Source: Trileptium ribeirensis
Lineage: Eukaryota > Nematoda > Enoplea > Enoplida > Thoracostomopsidae
NCBI GenBank assembly: GCA_030248225.1
Contig: JASANE010003716.1
Coordinates: 18,902-82,901 of the forward strand
DNA length: 64,000 nt
Direction of reading: 5' to 3'
Made by a program: the position numbers and the translations under genes. The notes under the pieces are model-generated. The model made no database searches and was not told the origin of the DNA. It was given only the letters and a program-made list of their open reading frames with translations. Shown in pieces: positions 46,930-58,900 of this stretch (the stretch's first letter is position 1; each line of letters begins with the position of its first letter).

Positions 46930-47945
46930 CACCGTGAACAAATTTAATGTACGGTGTTGCTTCTGCAGTCAGAATCAACTTTACACAGAGTTAGACTCCA
47001 TAGTCGTTTTATTTTCGGGAGGATTTTGCTCTGTATTACCACATAACCCGTAGAAATTTCGCATTTTCCGTACTTACGATCTTTTGAAACACGGATGTGA
47101 CTTGATATCGTACTCCATAGACGGAAACGTCGCATAACTGCAGTCTTGCGCAGATCCATCCAATCCAAGTACTTCTGTTACTGTTTGGCACTGGCCGATT
47201 GGAATATCCAGTAAACATTCCCAGTTCACGACCAAAACCTTCCTTCTGAATCATATAAGCCTTGTTAGAAGTAGAGTGGCGTACGGAACGGTGGCCTTCC
47301 AAATTGCTAAATTCGCCAAATTCCTTGGATTTTCTGGGCATGCCATAAGTGCAATTAATATTGGTTTGCAAAACACTTGATATAGTTGGTTGGTCGTCTT
47401 TATGTGACTGAAAGTAAGGCATTTCTTATAGCAGAAGATTTTACGCTAACGTCGCTTTCATTAAACGAGTATTGTTCCGATTGTTCGAAATCCATGGATG
47501 ATAACATGTTTTTGGCGAAAACTGTTCTATGATTTAGCGAACACAGGCCCAAAGGTTGATCGATCTAGGATTTTGTAGTTGTTTTTTAACTGAAGTTTGC
47601 GAAATGTTGTTTTCACGACTTCTTGAATGAAGCAAATCCACTAACATCCAATGGCTGCAGAATGCTTGATGTGTGTGCTAGTATTAGCAAAAGTTCAATA
47701 CAGTTTCGTTAGGCCAAGTCGGTCCGCCGGCATGTATGGTTAATAGGTATATAAATAACTTTAACCGCTCAAACGGTGTAAACGTAATGTTGTATATCAA
47801 TTCAGCAATACAAATATATTCCCAAACAGAAATATCTCTTGTACCTAGTCCGGTTTGACGATCAATGTGCCGCAATTTCCTGAGTCAGCTCTTGCAGTGC
47901 GGTTTCCATAACACCTGGGTCCCAATCGCGCAGTGAACGTTTCAT
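46930..47945 (-). pseudogene. Second Tigger/pogo transposase relic, internally deleted
   Basis: Read on the - strand, it starts MKRSLRDWDPGVMETALQEL (M at 47,945), which resembles the N-terminal helix-turn-helix of Tigger/pogo transposases. Only about 160 bp later comes NCIELLLILAHTSSILQPLD followed by VSGFASFKK (about 47,705-47,617), the segment around the third catalytic Asp. The region that should carry NVDET and LDGH is missing. Stops and shifts follow. The frame 47,036-47,422 could be a decayed C-terminus, but I do not recognise it. It differs from the 34.7-36.8 kb relic in sequence, so it is a separate lineage or a much older copy. Confidence 0.72.
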
Positions 47946-49533
47946 TTTACAACGTTGCTGAAATATCGTGTTGGAGGCTGTTAGAATTGCAATATACATT
48001 ATATGGAATGTATTAACGTAACATAGCCTTCACATAAAACACTAAGTAGATAAATTATCCCTATTTCCTGGGATTGTGTAAGCCGAAGCTTCCGATTAAT
48101 GAGGTCCGACATTTCAGTCAAGAGCGACGTACTCGATAGGCCCCTACACGTAATTATTAGAGGCCAAACGTTTGTGTAATGTTTACGTCAAAGAACACGT
48201 ATGAATATCTAAGACGGCAATTCGCCGTTTATAAAAACAAGACAGAAAATGAGATCGCCCAAGTATTTTCGCAGATAATTAGTAAACCACTGTAAAAACA
48301 AAGGCTTGGTAAAGAAGGTGTGTGCTCATGATATTCCCTTTGGTTTTTGGACACCTCTTCTTGCAATACGTAGTTTGCTCCTTTCTTCTAATACGTTTTT
48401 CGTCCTCGCCATTGTAATGTATTCAAAATCACTTGTTATATTTATAAGTTTCACTGAAAATAATATCGTCCAAATATAGATGTGTCGATGTTACACCAGC
48501 TGTGTCAACTTTATCGAAGTGTTATGTTGAGTTTACCCTAGTTCTACCAAATCCAATAGTTTCAGAAAACAGTTACAATATCATATCACCACGTGAAGTA
48601 TATATATAATTCAAAAATAGAAAAGTCGGAGGGCATAAGGAGCTACGTAATAATATTCGGAAGTTTGAAAGTTACTATACACCGATCTGGCAATGCCTCC
48701 TTAAACTTTTTGCTTTTGCACATATATCAACCTCTGTGAAATTTTTTTTATTATTTATATAAAACTTTATTAAAAATATTACACAATTTTTAAAAGAAAA
48801 TTAAAGTATATAATTTGAAAACCACATTTTTTAATTTGTTGGTGGTTAACTTCTAGCCGAAGGCTAGTCTTCGTAAAAGCAGGCCAAGTGAAAAAGCCTA
48901 TAAAGAGGGTTCAGTAAAAACAAAAAAGTTCAGTTACATTTTAGAAATGATATCCTGCGACGTTGCATATTGCCCTGGTGGTTTCTAAATTGCAATAAGA
49001 AACTTTAGATGTCACAAACTTGAAATTCTTGTCCGAAATTGGGTATTTAATCCCAGCTGTTTGGCCTATACGGTCAAGTTGCCGGCTTTTGGATAATACC
49101 ACATCCCTTGTGGCTCTCTGGCTCCCTAATCTAAACTACAAGATACATAAAACATCTCAACTTTCAGCCTTTTTTGAGTAAATTAGCGTTAACTATAAAT
49201 TAAAGTATTGGCCACTATAAATTTGAAATTGGTCACTAAAATGGAGCGCGTTTGTGCACACGGTACCGAAACTGTTAGAAAGCTTGCTTTATAAGGCTGA
49301 TACAAAAGAAGCAACATGTGAGCACAATGTACCTAATACGAAATGCGCTGGTACAAAAAGTTTCAAGACTTGTAACATTTGTGCTAGCATCGTTCCAAAA
49401 GACTACTTGGAGAGGCATCGTATATATATGACCGATAGTTTTATTTTGTACACTGGCATATAATTTGTATGTTTCCTGTGATATACTTTTCGTTTATTGA
49501 ATAATAAATATATTTGTCATAAAATAAGTTTGA
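47946..49533. other. Unannotated
   Basis: No gene or repeat confidently recognised. A frame at 49,254-49,463 contains several Cys/His residues but no named finger pattern. Confidence 0.4.
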
Positions 49534-52500
49534 GTGGTGCAGTATGCCAAAAATTTGTAGTATATTATATTACAAGGGCTTCGTTCTACTAATAGTAACT
49601 CTGAGTCATTCAAATTTATGGGTCGCATATTATATACGTGGTGAAAAACAGATTAGTTCGTAAGAACTGTACCTCGACTTGGCTTAGTCTAATGTTTATA
49701 TAACACGATAAGTGTAGGCTTTCGCTTTATAATTCGTGTACGCTATAGCGTGTATTTCATTTATGGCTTTAAAGGCCACAACACCAAGGGTAAGTATGGC
49801 TTGGGGAAACCCGATATCGAGACCTATGGAATAAAGATCTTTGAAGTATTGTTGGACACTGGATGGATTTTGGGGGTCGGCTGTGAAATTTTGCGGCTGG
49901 TCGCTGGCTAAACAAATTTTTGCTCGAGTTAGCGGTCGAGCAGAGCCTAAATTTCCAACAAAGCTTGAGCCGGTTCTCACAGGTGGTTTTCCTTGGGGGA
50001 AAATTTTGCTAACGCATGTCAGGCAGATTTTTGGCACCTTAAATCACATCTTCCCCAGGGGAAATACCTAAATTGACTGCAGGCAGATTTCCGCAATAGG
50101 GTAGATTCTATTAGCTAATCAGCATGTTTTAAAATTGTCTTTATTGGACTGTAGTTGTAGTATGGAAAAATGTGAAAAAACCTGTCTGAGACACTACGAT
50201 CTGCCTCATCACGCAATACAAGAAAAGCTTAGGCAAAAAAATAAAATTTCAAAAGACTTAAAGCGGAAATAAAGTTCCAAAGCTAACCGTTTCGCACTAA
50301 ACTGGTTGGACAGAAAGTTACTCAAGTTGGCAGAGCTAGACAGTTGAAAAACTAGGTTTAGCGGTTGAGAAGTCTCGGAGAATCAGTTGAAATGCATCTG
50401 AGTTGATGTCGAGAATTTAGAAAAGGCAGAATCTCGGATATTTATCATTGGTCCAAGTAAATTGTACTAGGATCAGTTCTGGCCTTAAGGAATCTCAGCT
50501 ACACCACCATAAGTTATGGTGTGGTGCCCGGGCAACCCCGGCTTCCACGACTCCCCGGTGAACCACTAGTTGACCTAAGGGAATCGCTTAGCTCAACAGG
50601 CTGCCGGCGGGTTTACCATGGTGTTCGGCCTGGCCCCTACCGGTCAATGAAGAAACTATCCGATGAGCGGGGAACCAGTCGAGCGTAAGGGTGGGAGCAT
50701 TTTATCGAATAATTTTGCTAATTTATGTAGTTTGCCGGAGCACGGCATTTACGGGTGCGTGGAGCATCCTTCCGACACTCCAACGCCCACAAAGGCTGCC
50801 ATTGTGTGATCAAAAGAAGCTGAGAGGCCAGGCGAGGATCCCCACCGTGGAGGCACGGCAAGAAACCACTCTGGCTAAGTCGAAAACAGACAAACCAAAA
50901 GCGAGGCGCAAAACTAAAAATAATAACTTTAATGGCGACAACCGCCAATCTACTGAACACAAAACTGGACTGGACCCGATGCTATTTCGGGTAGTCTTCT
51001 TTTATACCATAATCTAACCCCCCTTTTTATCTACTGCCCCGAGAGCCCCAAAAGAATTTTCAAATTTAAACTTGACATCGGTACCCTTAAACAAGCATAA
51101 ACCACAATATGTATATGTATAAGTGTATATGTACAAAACTGTAGACGTAGATACGCACACAAATACTTCGATAAACCCGAAGTTGTATACAAACTTTTTC
51201 GAAATGACACCAAACAACCACTCTTTGCCTGCAAGCAACACATAAGAAAACGGCATCGTGGCAACACAACAAGTGAATCGACGCGGGCATCAACTGGACA
51301 GTGGCCGAAACGTGCCAAGAAAGCACGTAAACAAACTAAACCTCGCGCTGGTCGGGCGAGGTCTGGAAAACATTAAAAGATATCGGTATTGTCAGGCCTG
51401 TAGACACGTGGAAATTTTATTGGTGTACCTAGTATATCTAAATAACGGAGCGGAGTAGGCGGCCGGGGGTGGGATCATATCCATGCCTTGGCTGGTCGCC
51501 TACTGATGAAAAGATAGTATTCAAGGTATCTCCTATGGGTGGCCTGCTAGAGGCCGTTTTAGGCGTGAGGTAAAGAAGATTTCGATGTCCCCGAGGGTTA
51601 TTGGGATCCGGCGCGAGCAGGTGCAGGTTGGAGTCCCCAGTCTATAATGCAAAGGTTAGTATACGATCCTGTGGGGTGCAGAAAATTAGGAAGTTTTGGT
51701 TATGTTAGTGGTGTTCGGTGGCCTTAATATTTGGATGTTTAAACGTTTGGTTGGGGGTCCCTAAGTATTTACGGGTGTGAGTTGGGTTGACCCGAAGAGG
51801 TGATTTCGACATCTTAGAAACCCCTATTAATAATCCACTATCCCTAGGTCGCCCATCAAACGGGAACCGTTTGAAATTTGTAATTTTGGAGCACCCTATT
51901 AAAATCGTTAGTTGCTCTTTAAATGCCACACATTATAACATTATAAACACACAAATTATGTCACTCCTGCGTGCCTGGACAGGTGCTCATCGAACTTAAA
52001 CGTTTCCGGAAAGGTCGTGCTCCTATATTTCATAAGTTCGGCACCCTGCCGACCCATCTTGACACGCAACTCTACCTTTGTACAACACATCAATTGTTAT
52101 CATCAGCATAATTAGTATTACATCAATGGTCCGGAGATGCACCGGGACTAGCCACACGGCGCCCGGAATCGTAAAATTAACCCGGCAGTTGTGAAAAAGG
52201 TCAAGCGATTGTCCCCGACCCAATCCGAGTGCGTGCCCATCCCTTTTATTTATTGCATTATAATTACAACTTATAACTTGGTATCGTTACACATTCCCGT
52301 CATTCTGGGATCGACCGGATGCCCATGAGTCAACGTTTCGGATGTTTCAGTGTAATGCGAAAATCATTCCGCGCGCCACGGGCCAGTGGAGCGTGATCCT
52401 CGCGATACATTACAATAACAATACATTTTTTGACTTCAATGCGTTATAATATATACCAAACAACGTTAGGATCACGCTCCGCCTGCATCCGGTCGCCCGT

Positions 52501-53060
52501 GAGGTTAAAATTGATCCCCTCTTTTGGCAGTATTTTGAATGTTGTTTAAAATTCCATAAAAACTCAGGCTCTTACAAATATCACAGTAATTATTGTAATT
52601 ATATTTTAAATCCACCAAAATGATGGACAAATTAGACTTGATTGATTTTAGTAATGACCTACGAAATTGCAATTTGGAAAATGAAAGCGGCCGAGTTCAA
52701 GAAACAATGTGATATCACCAGCGATTACATAGATGGTATGTCGAAAGAGGAATCTGGCTACATTGGAATTGTACAACAACAAAAATATAATGAAAGTGGT
52801 GAAATATACATATAATAAAAAATTAGTAAGGGGATATTTGATTATGCACTGCATACATTATCTTTGTGGTGCAGTATGCCAAGAATTTGTTGTTAAATTC
52901 GGAAATTCGGAGATGGAGAAGCGTTACCTTTGTAATCGAAGAACTCTCACTAGACCGCACTATGGTAAAAAAGATGGGCTTTCGTTTATTATTTTTCTCT
53001 GTAAACAGGACTTCGTTCTCAACGTAGCTATAATAGCTTTGCTAACGACAAAATCATAAT
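49534..53060 (+). repeat. Dispersed repeat A, copy 1, interrupted by a 2.1-kb insertion
   Basis: 49,555-50,462 and 52,576-52,865 together match 57,426-58,790 in order, with shared blocks GGGTCGCATATTATATA, CGTGTACGCTATAGCGTGTA, ACACTGGATGGATTTT and CCAGTCATATGG-free ACGGCCGAGTT. A 24-bp direct repeat (TGGTGCAGTATGCCAA then AATTTGT) occurs at both 49,536 and 52,867 with one mismatch. Beyond 52,890 the sequence matches one end of the 1.1-kb repeat (CTCACTAGACCGCACTATGG). Frames inside are not conserved between the copies. Confidence 0.75.
50463..52575 (+). mobile_element. 2.1-kb insertion of unknown class, GC-rich head, structured tail
   Basis: The paralogous copy runs GTCCAAGTAAATATCACAG uninterrupted at about 58,508-58,526, while here AAAT at 50,459-50,462 is followed by 2,113 bp and then AAAT again at 52,576-52,579. 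The insert opens with a GC-rich head (50,500-50,960). A short basic frame (50,691-51,017, Lys/Arg-rich second half) could be a decayed gag/ORF1-like piece. Near the end, a perfect 13-bp inverted repeat, GGAGCGTGATCCT, lies at 52,388-52,400 and 52,468-52,480, nested in a second one (CGACCGGATGC at about 52,314 and about 52,485). No reverse transcriptase or transposase was recognised. A truncated non-LTR element is one possibility. Confidence 0.65.
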
Positions 53061-53433
53061 TTCTGCCCGTTTGTGGAGATCATAGCTCATCACCGAATGG
53101 GTGGATCTTTGCAAATTTTTTGTTTTTTTATTTTGTATATACTTTCATTTAGTGATCAGAATTTCAGTCTATTTGTGCCCTTATTAGACGTTAAATCCGC
53201 CGACTACGCGTTTTTGCCAAAATGGGCGCCAAAGATGTCAACTTTATGAAATTTAGACATATGGGTATCTATCTTTCATGATTATCTCGAGATCGCGGTT
53301 TCAAAGCGAAAAACGTATACCACACTCCGAAATCAGAGAAGAGAAGCAACTTTGTTGCACACCACTTTTCTGTCAAGCGGCAGCGTCAGCGGCAATGGGG
53401 CTAAATAAGGTATGTCGACTTATTTTCACATAA

Positions 53434-54956
53434 CTATGATATAGTGATGCGGAACGGACCGGTCCGGTAACTGTTACCGGTCCGATCCGGCTTCAATAGT
53501 GGTCCGGTCGGACCCCGGACCGGTCCGGTCCAGCACCGAATATAAAAATTCTAGATTGTTTTTTCCAAAATCAGCAGAACACAAAATGTTTGCCTATTAC
53601 TAAAAGGAAATCGTGAGACGGCCGCGGTTTGTTAAAGTAGTATCACAAATTGAGTATAAAGACTACCCTAGCATAACGCTACTGATGGAGCAGACCATTA
53701 TAGTAATTTAAAATTAATTAAGTTATATGGATAATTGTTTTTTGTTTTTGCACTTAGACATTTAAACTTCGGCTCTTCAGTTATTGGCGCAGTAAAGTAC
53801 TTGTACGCTACAAGGTGATATTTTTTACGATCAGAATCACATGCTGATTTGTCAACACTTTCAGTTTCATCTTGTACAGTTTCGTGCGACATTGTGAACG
53901 AACTTTATGCTGTTTTATTATATTAAAATGCATACAGATTTGCCTAAAATAGGATAATCTTCATTTTTGACGTGAAAAACCTATGATAGCATTGTACAAT
54001 AAATAGCTCAAGAAGATTAATTCCATAAAGTCGCGTGTTGTCTACTATGCATCCACAAAATATAGTAAATCGGAACAATTTTTAATAACTGAAATATCAT
54101 GCTACTTTGAGACTTATGGGCAATACTGAAGCACTTTCGTCAGTATAACATTGGTTTTATAAGCTATATCTAGAAAGTGTTTCTACAGGTTTGCAATAAC
54201 CCATTATACATCATGGCGAGATCCTATATTACCGTCAATACTAGCCAGTATCAATATGTTGGCTTGTAGTATTGAACATCACTTGTCCATGCTCGAGACA
54301 CCTGTTGCAGATACGATATAGAAGAATTATGAAACCAATATATACCCAGCGTTGAAACTAGTAAAAATATCAGAGAATTTATAGCTGAGGCAAGGATTCA
54401 TTTCAAGCAGCTTTAACGAATTTTGCCGAGTAGTTCTCAAATGAGTTGGAAGCTATGCAAAATATCACCGTTAGGGACCATGGCAAAGGCCTGAAATGGA
54501 ATTTACGTGAAGATACGTTAGGTTGTTATTCAAAAATTAAAAGCGATTCACCTAATATGTATGTCTTTACTCAAATTTCGGAATACACATAATTTGCACA
54601 AAACAAAAAATGCCACCAACTCCGCCAATGCAAAAATAAAAAAGCATAACAACACAATAAAGTTGAAGCAGAAAAGATAAAAGCACCAATAATGTATGAT
54701 GAATCATCATAAGTTAAAGCGTTAACATATTTTTTACGGTGACCCGGGAGTTTAATGCAAAATATCGATTTAGTGTGCGGCCCGGTTAAGCACGAGCGGT
54801 TCGTTACGGACCGGACCGGCGGTCCGGCCTTGCTGGACCGGTGCGATCCGCAACCTCAGCGGTCCGGTCCGCGGTATATGCGATCCAGTCCGGTCCGAGC
54901 CCGGACCGCGGACTGGACCGCCAATTGGCGGTCCGGTCGGCATCACTACTATGATC
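53434..54956. mobile_element. hAT-type element with GGTCCGG-rich ends
   Basis: The element proper is 53,442-54,948 (1,507 bp). The left end is TAGTGATGCGGAACGGACCG and the inverted right end is TAGTGATGCCGACCGGACCG. Flanks are CTATGATA (53,434-53,441) and CTATGATC (54,949-54,956), a 7-of-8 match that fits an aged 8-bp hAT duplication. Both ends hold dense GGTCCGG/CCGGACC motifs. The - strand frame at 53,698-53,892 (MSHETVQDETESVD, then YF, FKCL) could be a leftover of an N-terminal region but is too short to assign. Confidence 0.85.
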
Positions 54957-55322
54957 TCGTTCCAGGAGGATATGGGGTGTTTTAGGGTCTGCAGACGTAT
55001 TCTTATAGAAGACCATTATTGCTACCACGAGATACACGGTTTACGGTATTCCGACCTAATCTCAGAGAAAAAAGCTAATATTTCAAGTTTGGAATATTTC
55101 TTAGCTGCCATTCTCACTCTGTTTTCACTAGGTTGCGAGATACTAGTGTACACAATGGCCAAATTCTGGTGCAACTACACAAAACTAAATTTTGTCTCAA
55201 CAAATAGTAATGTAAAACGTAAGGAGGACAAAATACTTTCAGTAGGTTTGTTTCATCGTAACCATGTAGGAATTGTTCTTTTCCAGATTATGTTTAAAAA
55301 CGCCAGGTGGATGCTTGTATCA
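54957..55322 (+). other. Unassigned open frame region
   Basis: A + strand frame of 139 codons (54,951-55,370) starts inside the hAT flank and runs into the next repeat. It has a hydrophobic stretch around residues 50-70 and no motif I recognise. Because it crosses repeat borders, a real gene is unlikely. Confidence 0.3.
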
Positions 55323-56327
55323 GTCCATTTAAACCGGATCCAAAACCTGGTCTTCGAAACTTATATATAAGAACCTGGTCTTCGAAACTTATATATAGTA
55401 AAACAGATGAAAGGAAGAACTGAAGGTATAGTGGATTTAAAATGTACTGAAAATAACTTTATATTATATATACTTAATGTACTGCGATGACAATATTGCC
55501 TCTCTGAAACTTTGAAGAGCCTGAGGAAGCTAGTAATGCTGTGCTTTCCATTCGCTGAAAATTATGTCAGGACTCATGATCCAAGTGACCCTGGTTCCGA
55601 ACCGGCTGGTGCCTGATTTTGCCAGTTTTAAAGGAAATACGATTAAAATCGCGTCACAAACACTGTCGAAATTCTTATGATGGAGAGAAAAAGCGAGAAG
55701 CCAATTAGGACCGGAATTTTAGCAAAAAAATTGGTCAAATTTTATGTACATTGGGTGTGCAAAATATTTGCCAAGAGGTGATGAACTAGAGGAGCCCAAA
55801 AGTTTACCAGGGGGGCACGAAGCAGGGCACCCGGTTTTATCCAGGGGGATTTAAAAGTGCCAGGCCCCACCCACCAACTTGGAGAGCTCGGTAATGTTTA
55901 TTTATCGATAAATACGTCGGTTTTTGGACCTCAGAGCAAAAATACCTTACACTATACAGCCTTGCGTAAATTGGGACGAACTGTATGGCTTGTAACTCAA
56001 CATGCTAGCATTGAGCGCAGACTACACAGATTTGCTCTCTCTCCATTCGCTTCCCTTTACTACAAATACATTTGTTATATGTTCTTCTGTAAGAAAGTTG
56101 AAATTATTGGTTTATATGGTTCTAAAGAAAATAAAGGGAGGTATACTATAATTTCTGAACATTGTGTGAGACATTGTTTAGGTTAGCGTTGGGCAATTGG
56201 TGCCCGTCAGCTAGATAATGATGATAACTTTCTGATCAGAATGCTAGAACAAACTTTTATACTGCCCGCACAGTTTCAATATATACAGTTCATTGACAAG
56301 AAGGCAGTTTCGTGCTGCGGTGGAGAT
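55323..56327 (+). repeat. Partial relative of the 10,592 hAT-type element, with nested insertion
   Basis: It matches about 10,628-11,260 in order: GTCCATTTAAACCGGATCC, ACCTGGTCTTCGAAA, GTATAGTGGATTTAAAATG, GTCGGTTTTTGGAC and ATAATGATGATAACTTTCT. The inverted ends are absent. A 29-bp tandem duplication (ACCTGGTCTTCGAAACTTAT) lies at 55,346-55,400. The copy is split by the 55,539-55,890 insertion and cut short at 56,327 by the 1.1-kb repeat. Confidence 0.8.
55539..55890 (+). mobile_element. 352-bp short interspersed repeat, copy 2, nested with target duplication
   Basis: GTAATG flanks it at 55,533-55,538 and 55,891-55,896, while the related host sequence near 10,815 reads AAGCTAATAATGTTTATTTA uninterrupted. 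Extending to 8 bp the flanks still agree at 6 positions. It is a paralogue of 18,985-19,345. No inverted ends and no coding capacity were seen. Confidence 0.8.
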
Positions 56328-57425
56328 ATGTTTGAATTCGGAGATGGGGAAGCGTTAGCTTCGGAATCAAAGAATTCTCACTAGACCGCACTATGGTGAA
56401 TAAGACCGGCGTCCGTTTATATTTTCTCTGTAAACAGGACTTCGTTATCTCAACGCAAACCGATGAGGACGTATGAGAGCTGATATTAAAGCTACGATAC
56501 TCTAGATGTGCCTTTTGTAGGCTTTATTACGATTCGACACGCCCAAGTCATACCACAGAGGTCGAAGGAAGGTACCCGGGGGTACATTCCTAAAATGGGC
56601 CATTTTTTGGGTCGTTTTTACTCATAACTCGGTAACCTTTCAGCCGATTAGAATCATTTTGATATCGAAATATGTGTCCTAGGAAGCTTTATATACGAGT
56701 ATATAAATTGTTTTGGTCGGGTTCCTAATGCTCAAATTTCCAAAATTTTGGTCAAACTTTGTTGAGGTGTAGCTATGGAACCGCTCAAGCGATTTCGACG
56801 AAATTTGGTGTGTGGAAAGAGCTACGGCGCGGCTACCTGTCAACGGATTTGATGTAGGAATCGTTGGTCAATTTGTATTTGAGGCCAAAGTTGGTCCCGA
56901 CGCCATATATGGTTATTTGTGACATTACCATTTCTAACGGTATATTAAAAGATTTATGGCTCAAAATAAGTTCATATAGGTTTTCGTGGGTTCTGATTTC
57001 AAATCTTCACTTTAAATAAACGTATCTCTTCGTGTAGAGGTAGTTATATCAATGGGTGAGACAAGACGAGTAGTGCGAAAGGGACGAGTGTCATGCTTTC
57101 TGTAGCAAATTCTGTTTATTTTTTTTGTGCTGCTGTGCTTTTGTTAAGATGCTTATATATACATAGATTACATACATATGTTGTTCACGATTCGTGAGCA
57201 GTTCTGAGGCAGAGTTAACCCGCGTAGGGTGCGTATTAGATATCTGACTATCAGTTTTGCTGCCTATATGCCGTATTGAACAGCAGATTAATAAATATTT
57301 TGTTGAGTTACATCTTTGTTTCGTAACAGGACTATATTTTTAATGAGTGTTCCACTGTATGTTAACGTTACAGTTTCTCATTTCTCCGAATTCATACACT
57401 TGGCATTTCGCCAAGATTCTAGAAT
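56328..57425 (-). repeat. 1.1-kb dispersed repeat, copy 2 (inverted relative of 37,797-38,892)
   Basis: Its reverse complement matches 37,797-38,892 from end to end, including TAGTGCGAAAGGGACGAGTG, ATCTCTTCGTGTAGAGGTAG and ATCTAGAGTATCG-type blocks. It starts within the truncated hAT-type relative and ends (CTTGGCATTTCGCCAAGATT, a small palindrome) directly against repeat A copy 2. Confidence 0.8.
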
Positions 57426-58900
57426 ACTATATTCCAAAGGCTTCGTTCTGTAGCAACTCCGAGCCATTAAAATTTATGGGTCGCATATTATATATGTGGT
57501 GAAAAACAGATTAGTTCGGAAGAACTGTACATCGACTTGGCTTAGTTTAAGGTTTATATAACACGATAAGTGTAGGCTTGCGCTTTATAATTCGTGTACG
57601 CTATAGCGTGTATATCATTTATGGCTTTAAAGGCTGCATTGACCACAACACCAAGCGGTAAAGAATTGTTGCTTCATGGTTAAGTAGGTTCCTTGCTGCT
57701 GTTCACTATGTGAGTTACCGGCTTTTCGTTGCGTTATGCATGCTCAGCGTAGTTTCTAATGGTTATTGCCTTCTAGTTACTGCTTTCTAGTTATTGCCCC
57801 CTCCCCCCTCCTCCGATAAAATTTTCCACGCGGTGGGGTAAGTATGGTTTGAGCGGGGGCTTTGGGAAACCCGATGTCGAGACCAATGAAATAAAGATCT
57901 CTGAAGTATTGTTGGACACTGGATGGATTTTAGCGGTCGGCTGTGAAATTTTGTGGCCGGTCGCTGGCTAGACAAATTTTTGCTCGAGTTAGCTGTCGAG
58001 CAGAGCCTAAATTTCTAACAAAGCGTGAGCCGGTGTCACAGGAGCTTTTCCCTGGGAATTTCGCTAATGCATGTTAGGCAGATTTTTGGCACTTTAAATC
58101 ACATCTTCCCGGGGGGAAATACCTAAATTGACTGCAGGCAGATTTCCGCAATAGGGTAGATTCTATTAGCTAATCAGCATGTTTTAAAATTGTCTTATTG
58201 GACTGTAGTAGTAGTATGGAAAAATGTGAAAAAACCTGTCTGAGGCACTACGATCTGCCTCATCACGCAATACAAGGAAAGATTAGGCAAAAAATATAAA
58301 ATTTCAAAAGACTTAAAGCGGAAATAAAGTTAAAAAGCTCCGTTTCGCACTAAACTAGTTGGACAGAACTTTACTCAAGCTGGCAGAGCTACACAGCTGA
58401 TAAACTAGGTTTGGCGGCTAAGAAGTCTCGGAGAATCATAGTTCAAATGTATCTGAGTTGATGTCGAGAATTTAGAAAAAGGCAGAATCTCAGATATTTA
58501 CTATTGGTCCAAGTAAATATCACAGTAATTATTGTAATTATATTTCAAATCGACCAAAATGATTGATTTTAGTAATGACCTACGAAATTGCAATTTGGAA
58601 ATTGAAAACGGCCGAGTTGAAGAAACAATGTGATATCACCGGCGATTATACATAGATGGTAGGTCGAAAGAGGAATCTGGCTAAATTGGAATTGTACAAC
58701 CAAGACATAATGACAGTGGTGAAATATACATATAATAAAAAAATTGGTAAGGGGATATTTGATTATTCAATGTATAAATTATCTTTGTTGTGTCCCTGTA
58801 TATTTGTTGCGTATAAAACTCAAATTATAAAATTACTTATTGACAATATATTGCATTGTGTTTCATATTTTGTATGTGATTTCAAATAAAAATGGAAAAA
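57426..58900 (+). repeat. Dispersed repeat A, copy 2 (uninterrupted at the 2.1-kb insertion site)
   Basis: It is collinear with copy 1 but lacks the 2,113-bp insert. It holds 175 bp at 57,656-57,830 that copy 1 lacks, bordered by CGGT on both sides. The duplicated sequence fades at about 58,790 and no conserved frame spans it. Confidence 0.8.

Noticed and set aside
50630..50700. Hammerhead-like core (GATGAG and GAAAC near each other)
   Set aside because: The order and spacing of CTGATGA and GAAA elements do not fit a hammerhead fold; the first element reads CCGATGAG.
51014..51326. Three overlapping - strand frames with hydrophobic stretches
   Set aside because: They overlap each other in all registers over a GTATATGTAT-rich low-complexity stretch within the 2.1-kb insert.
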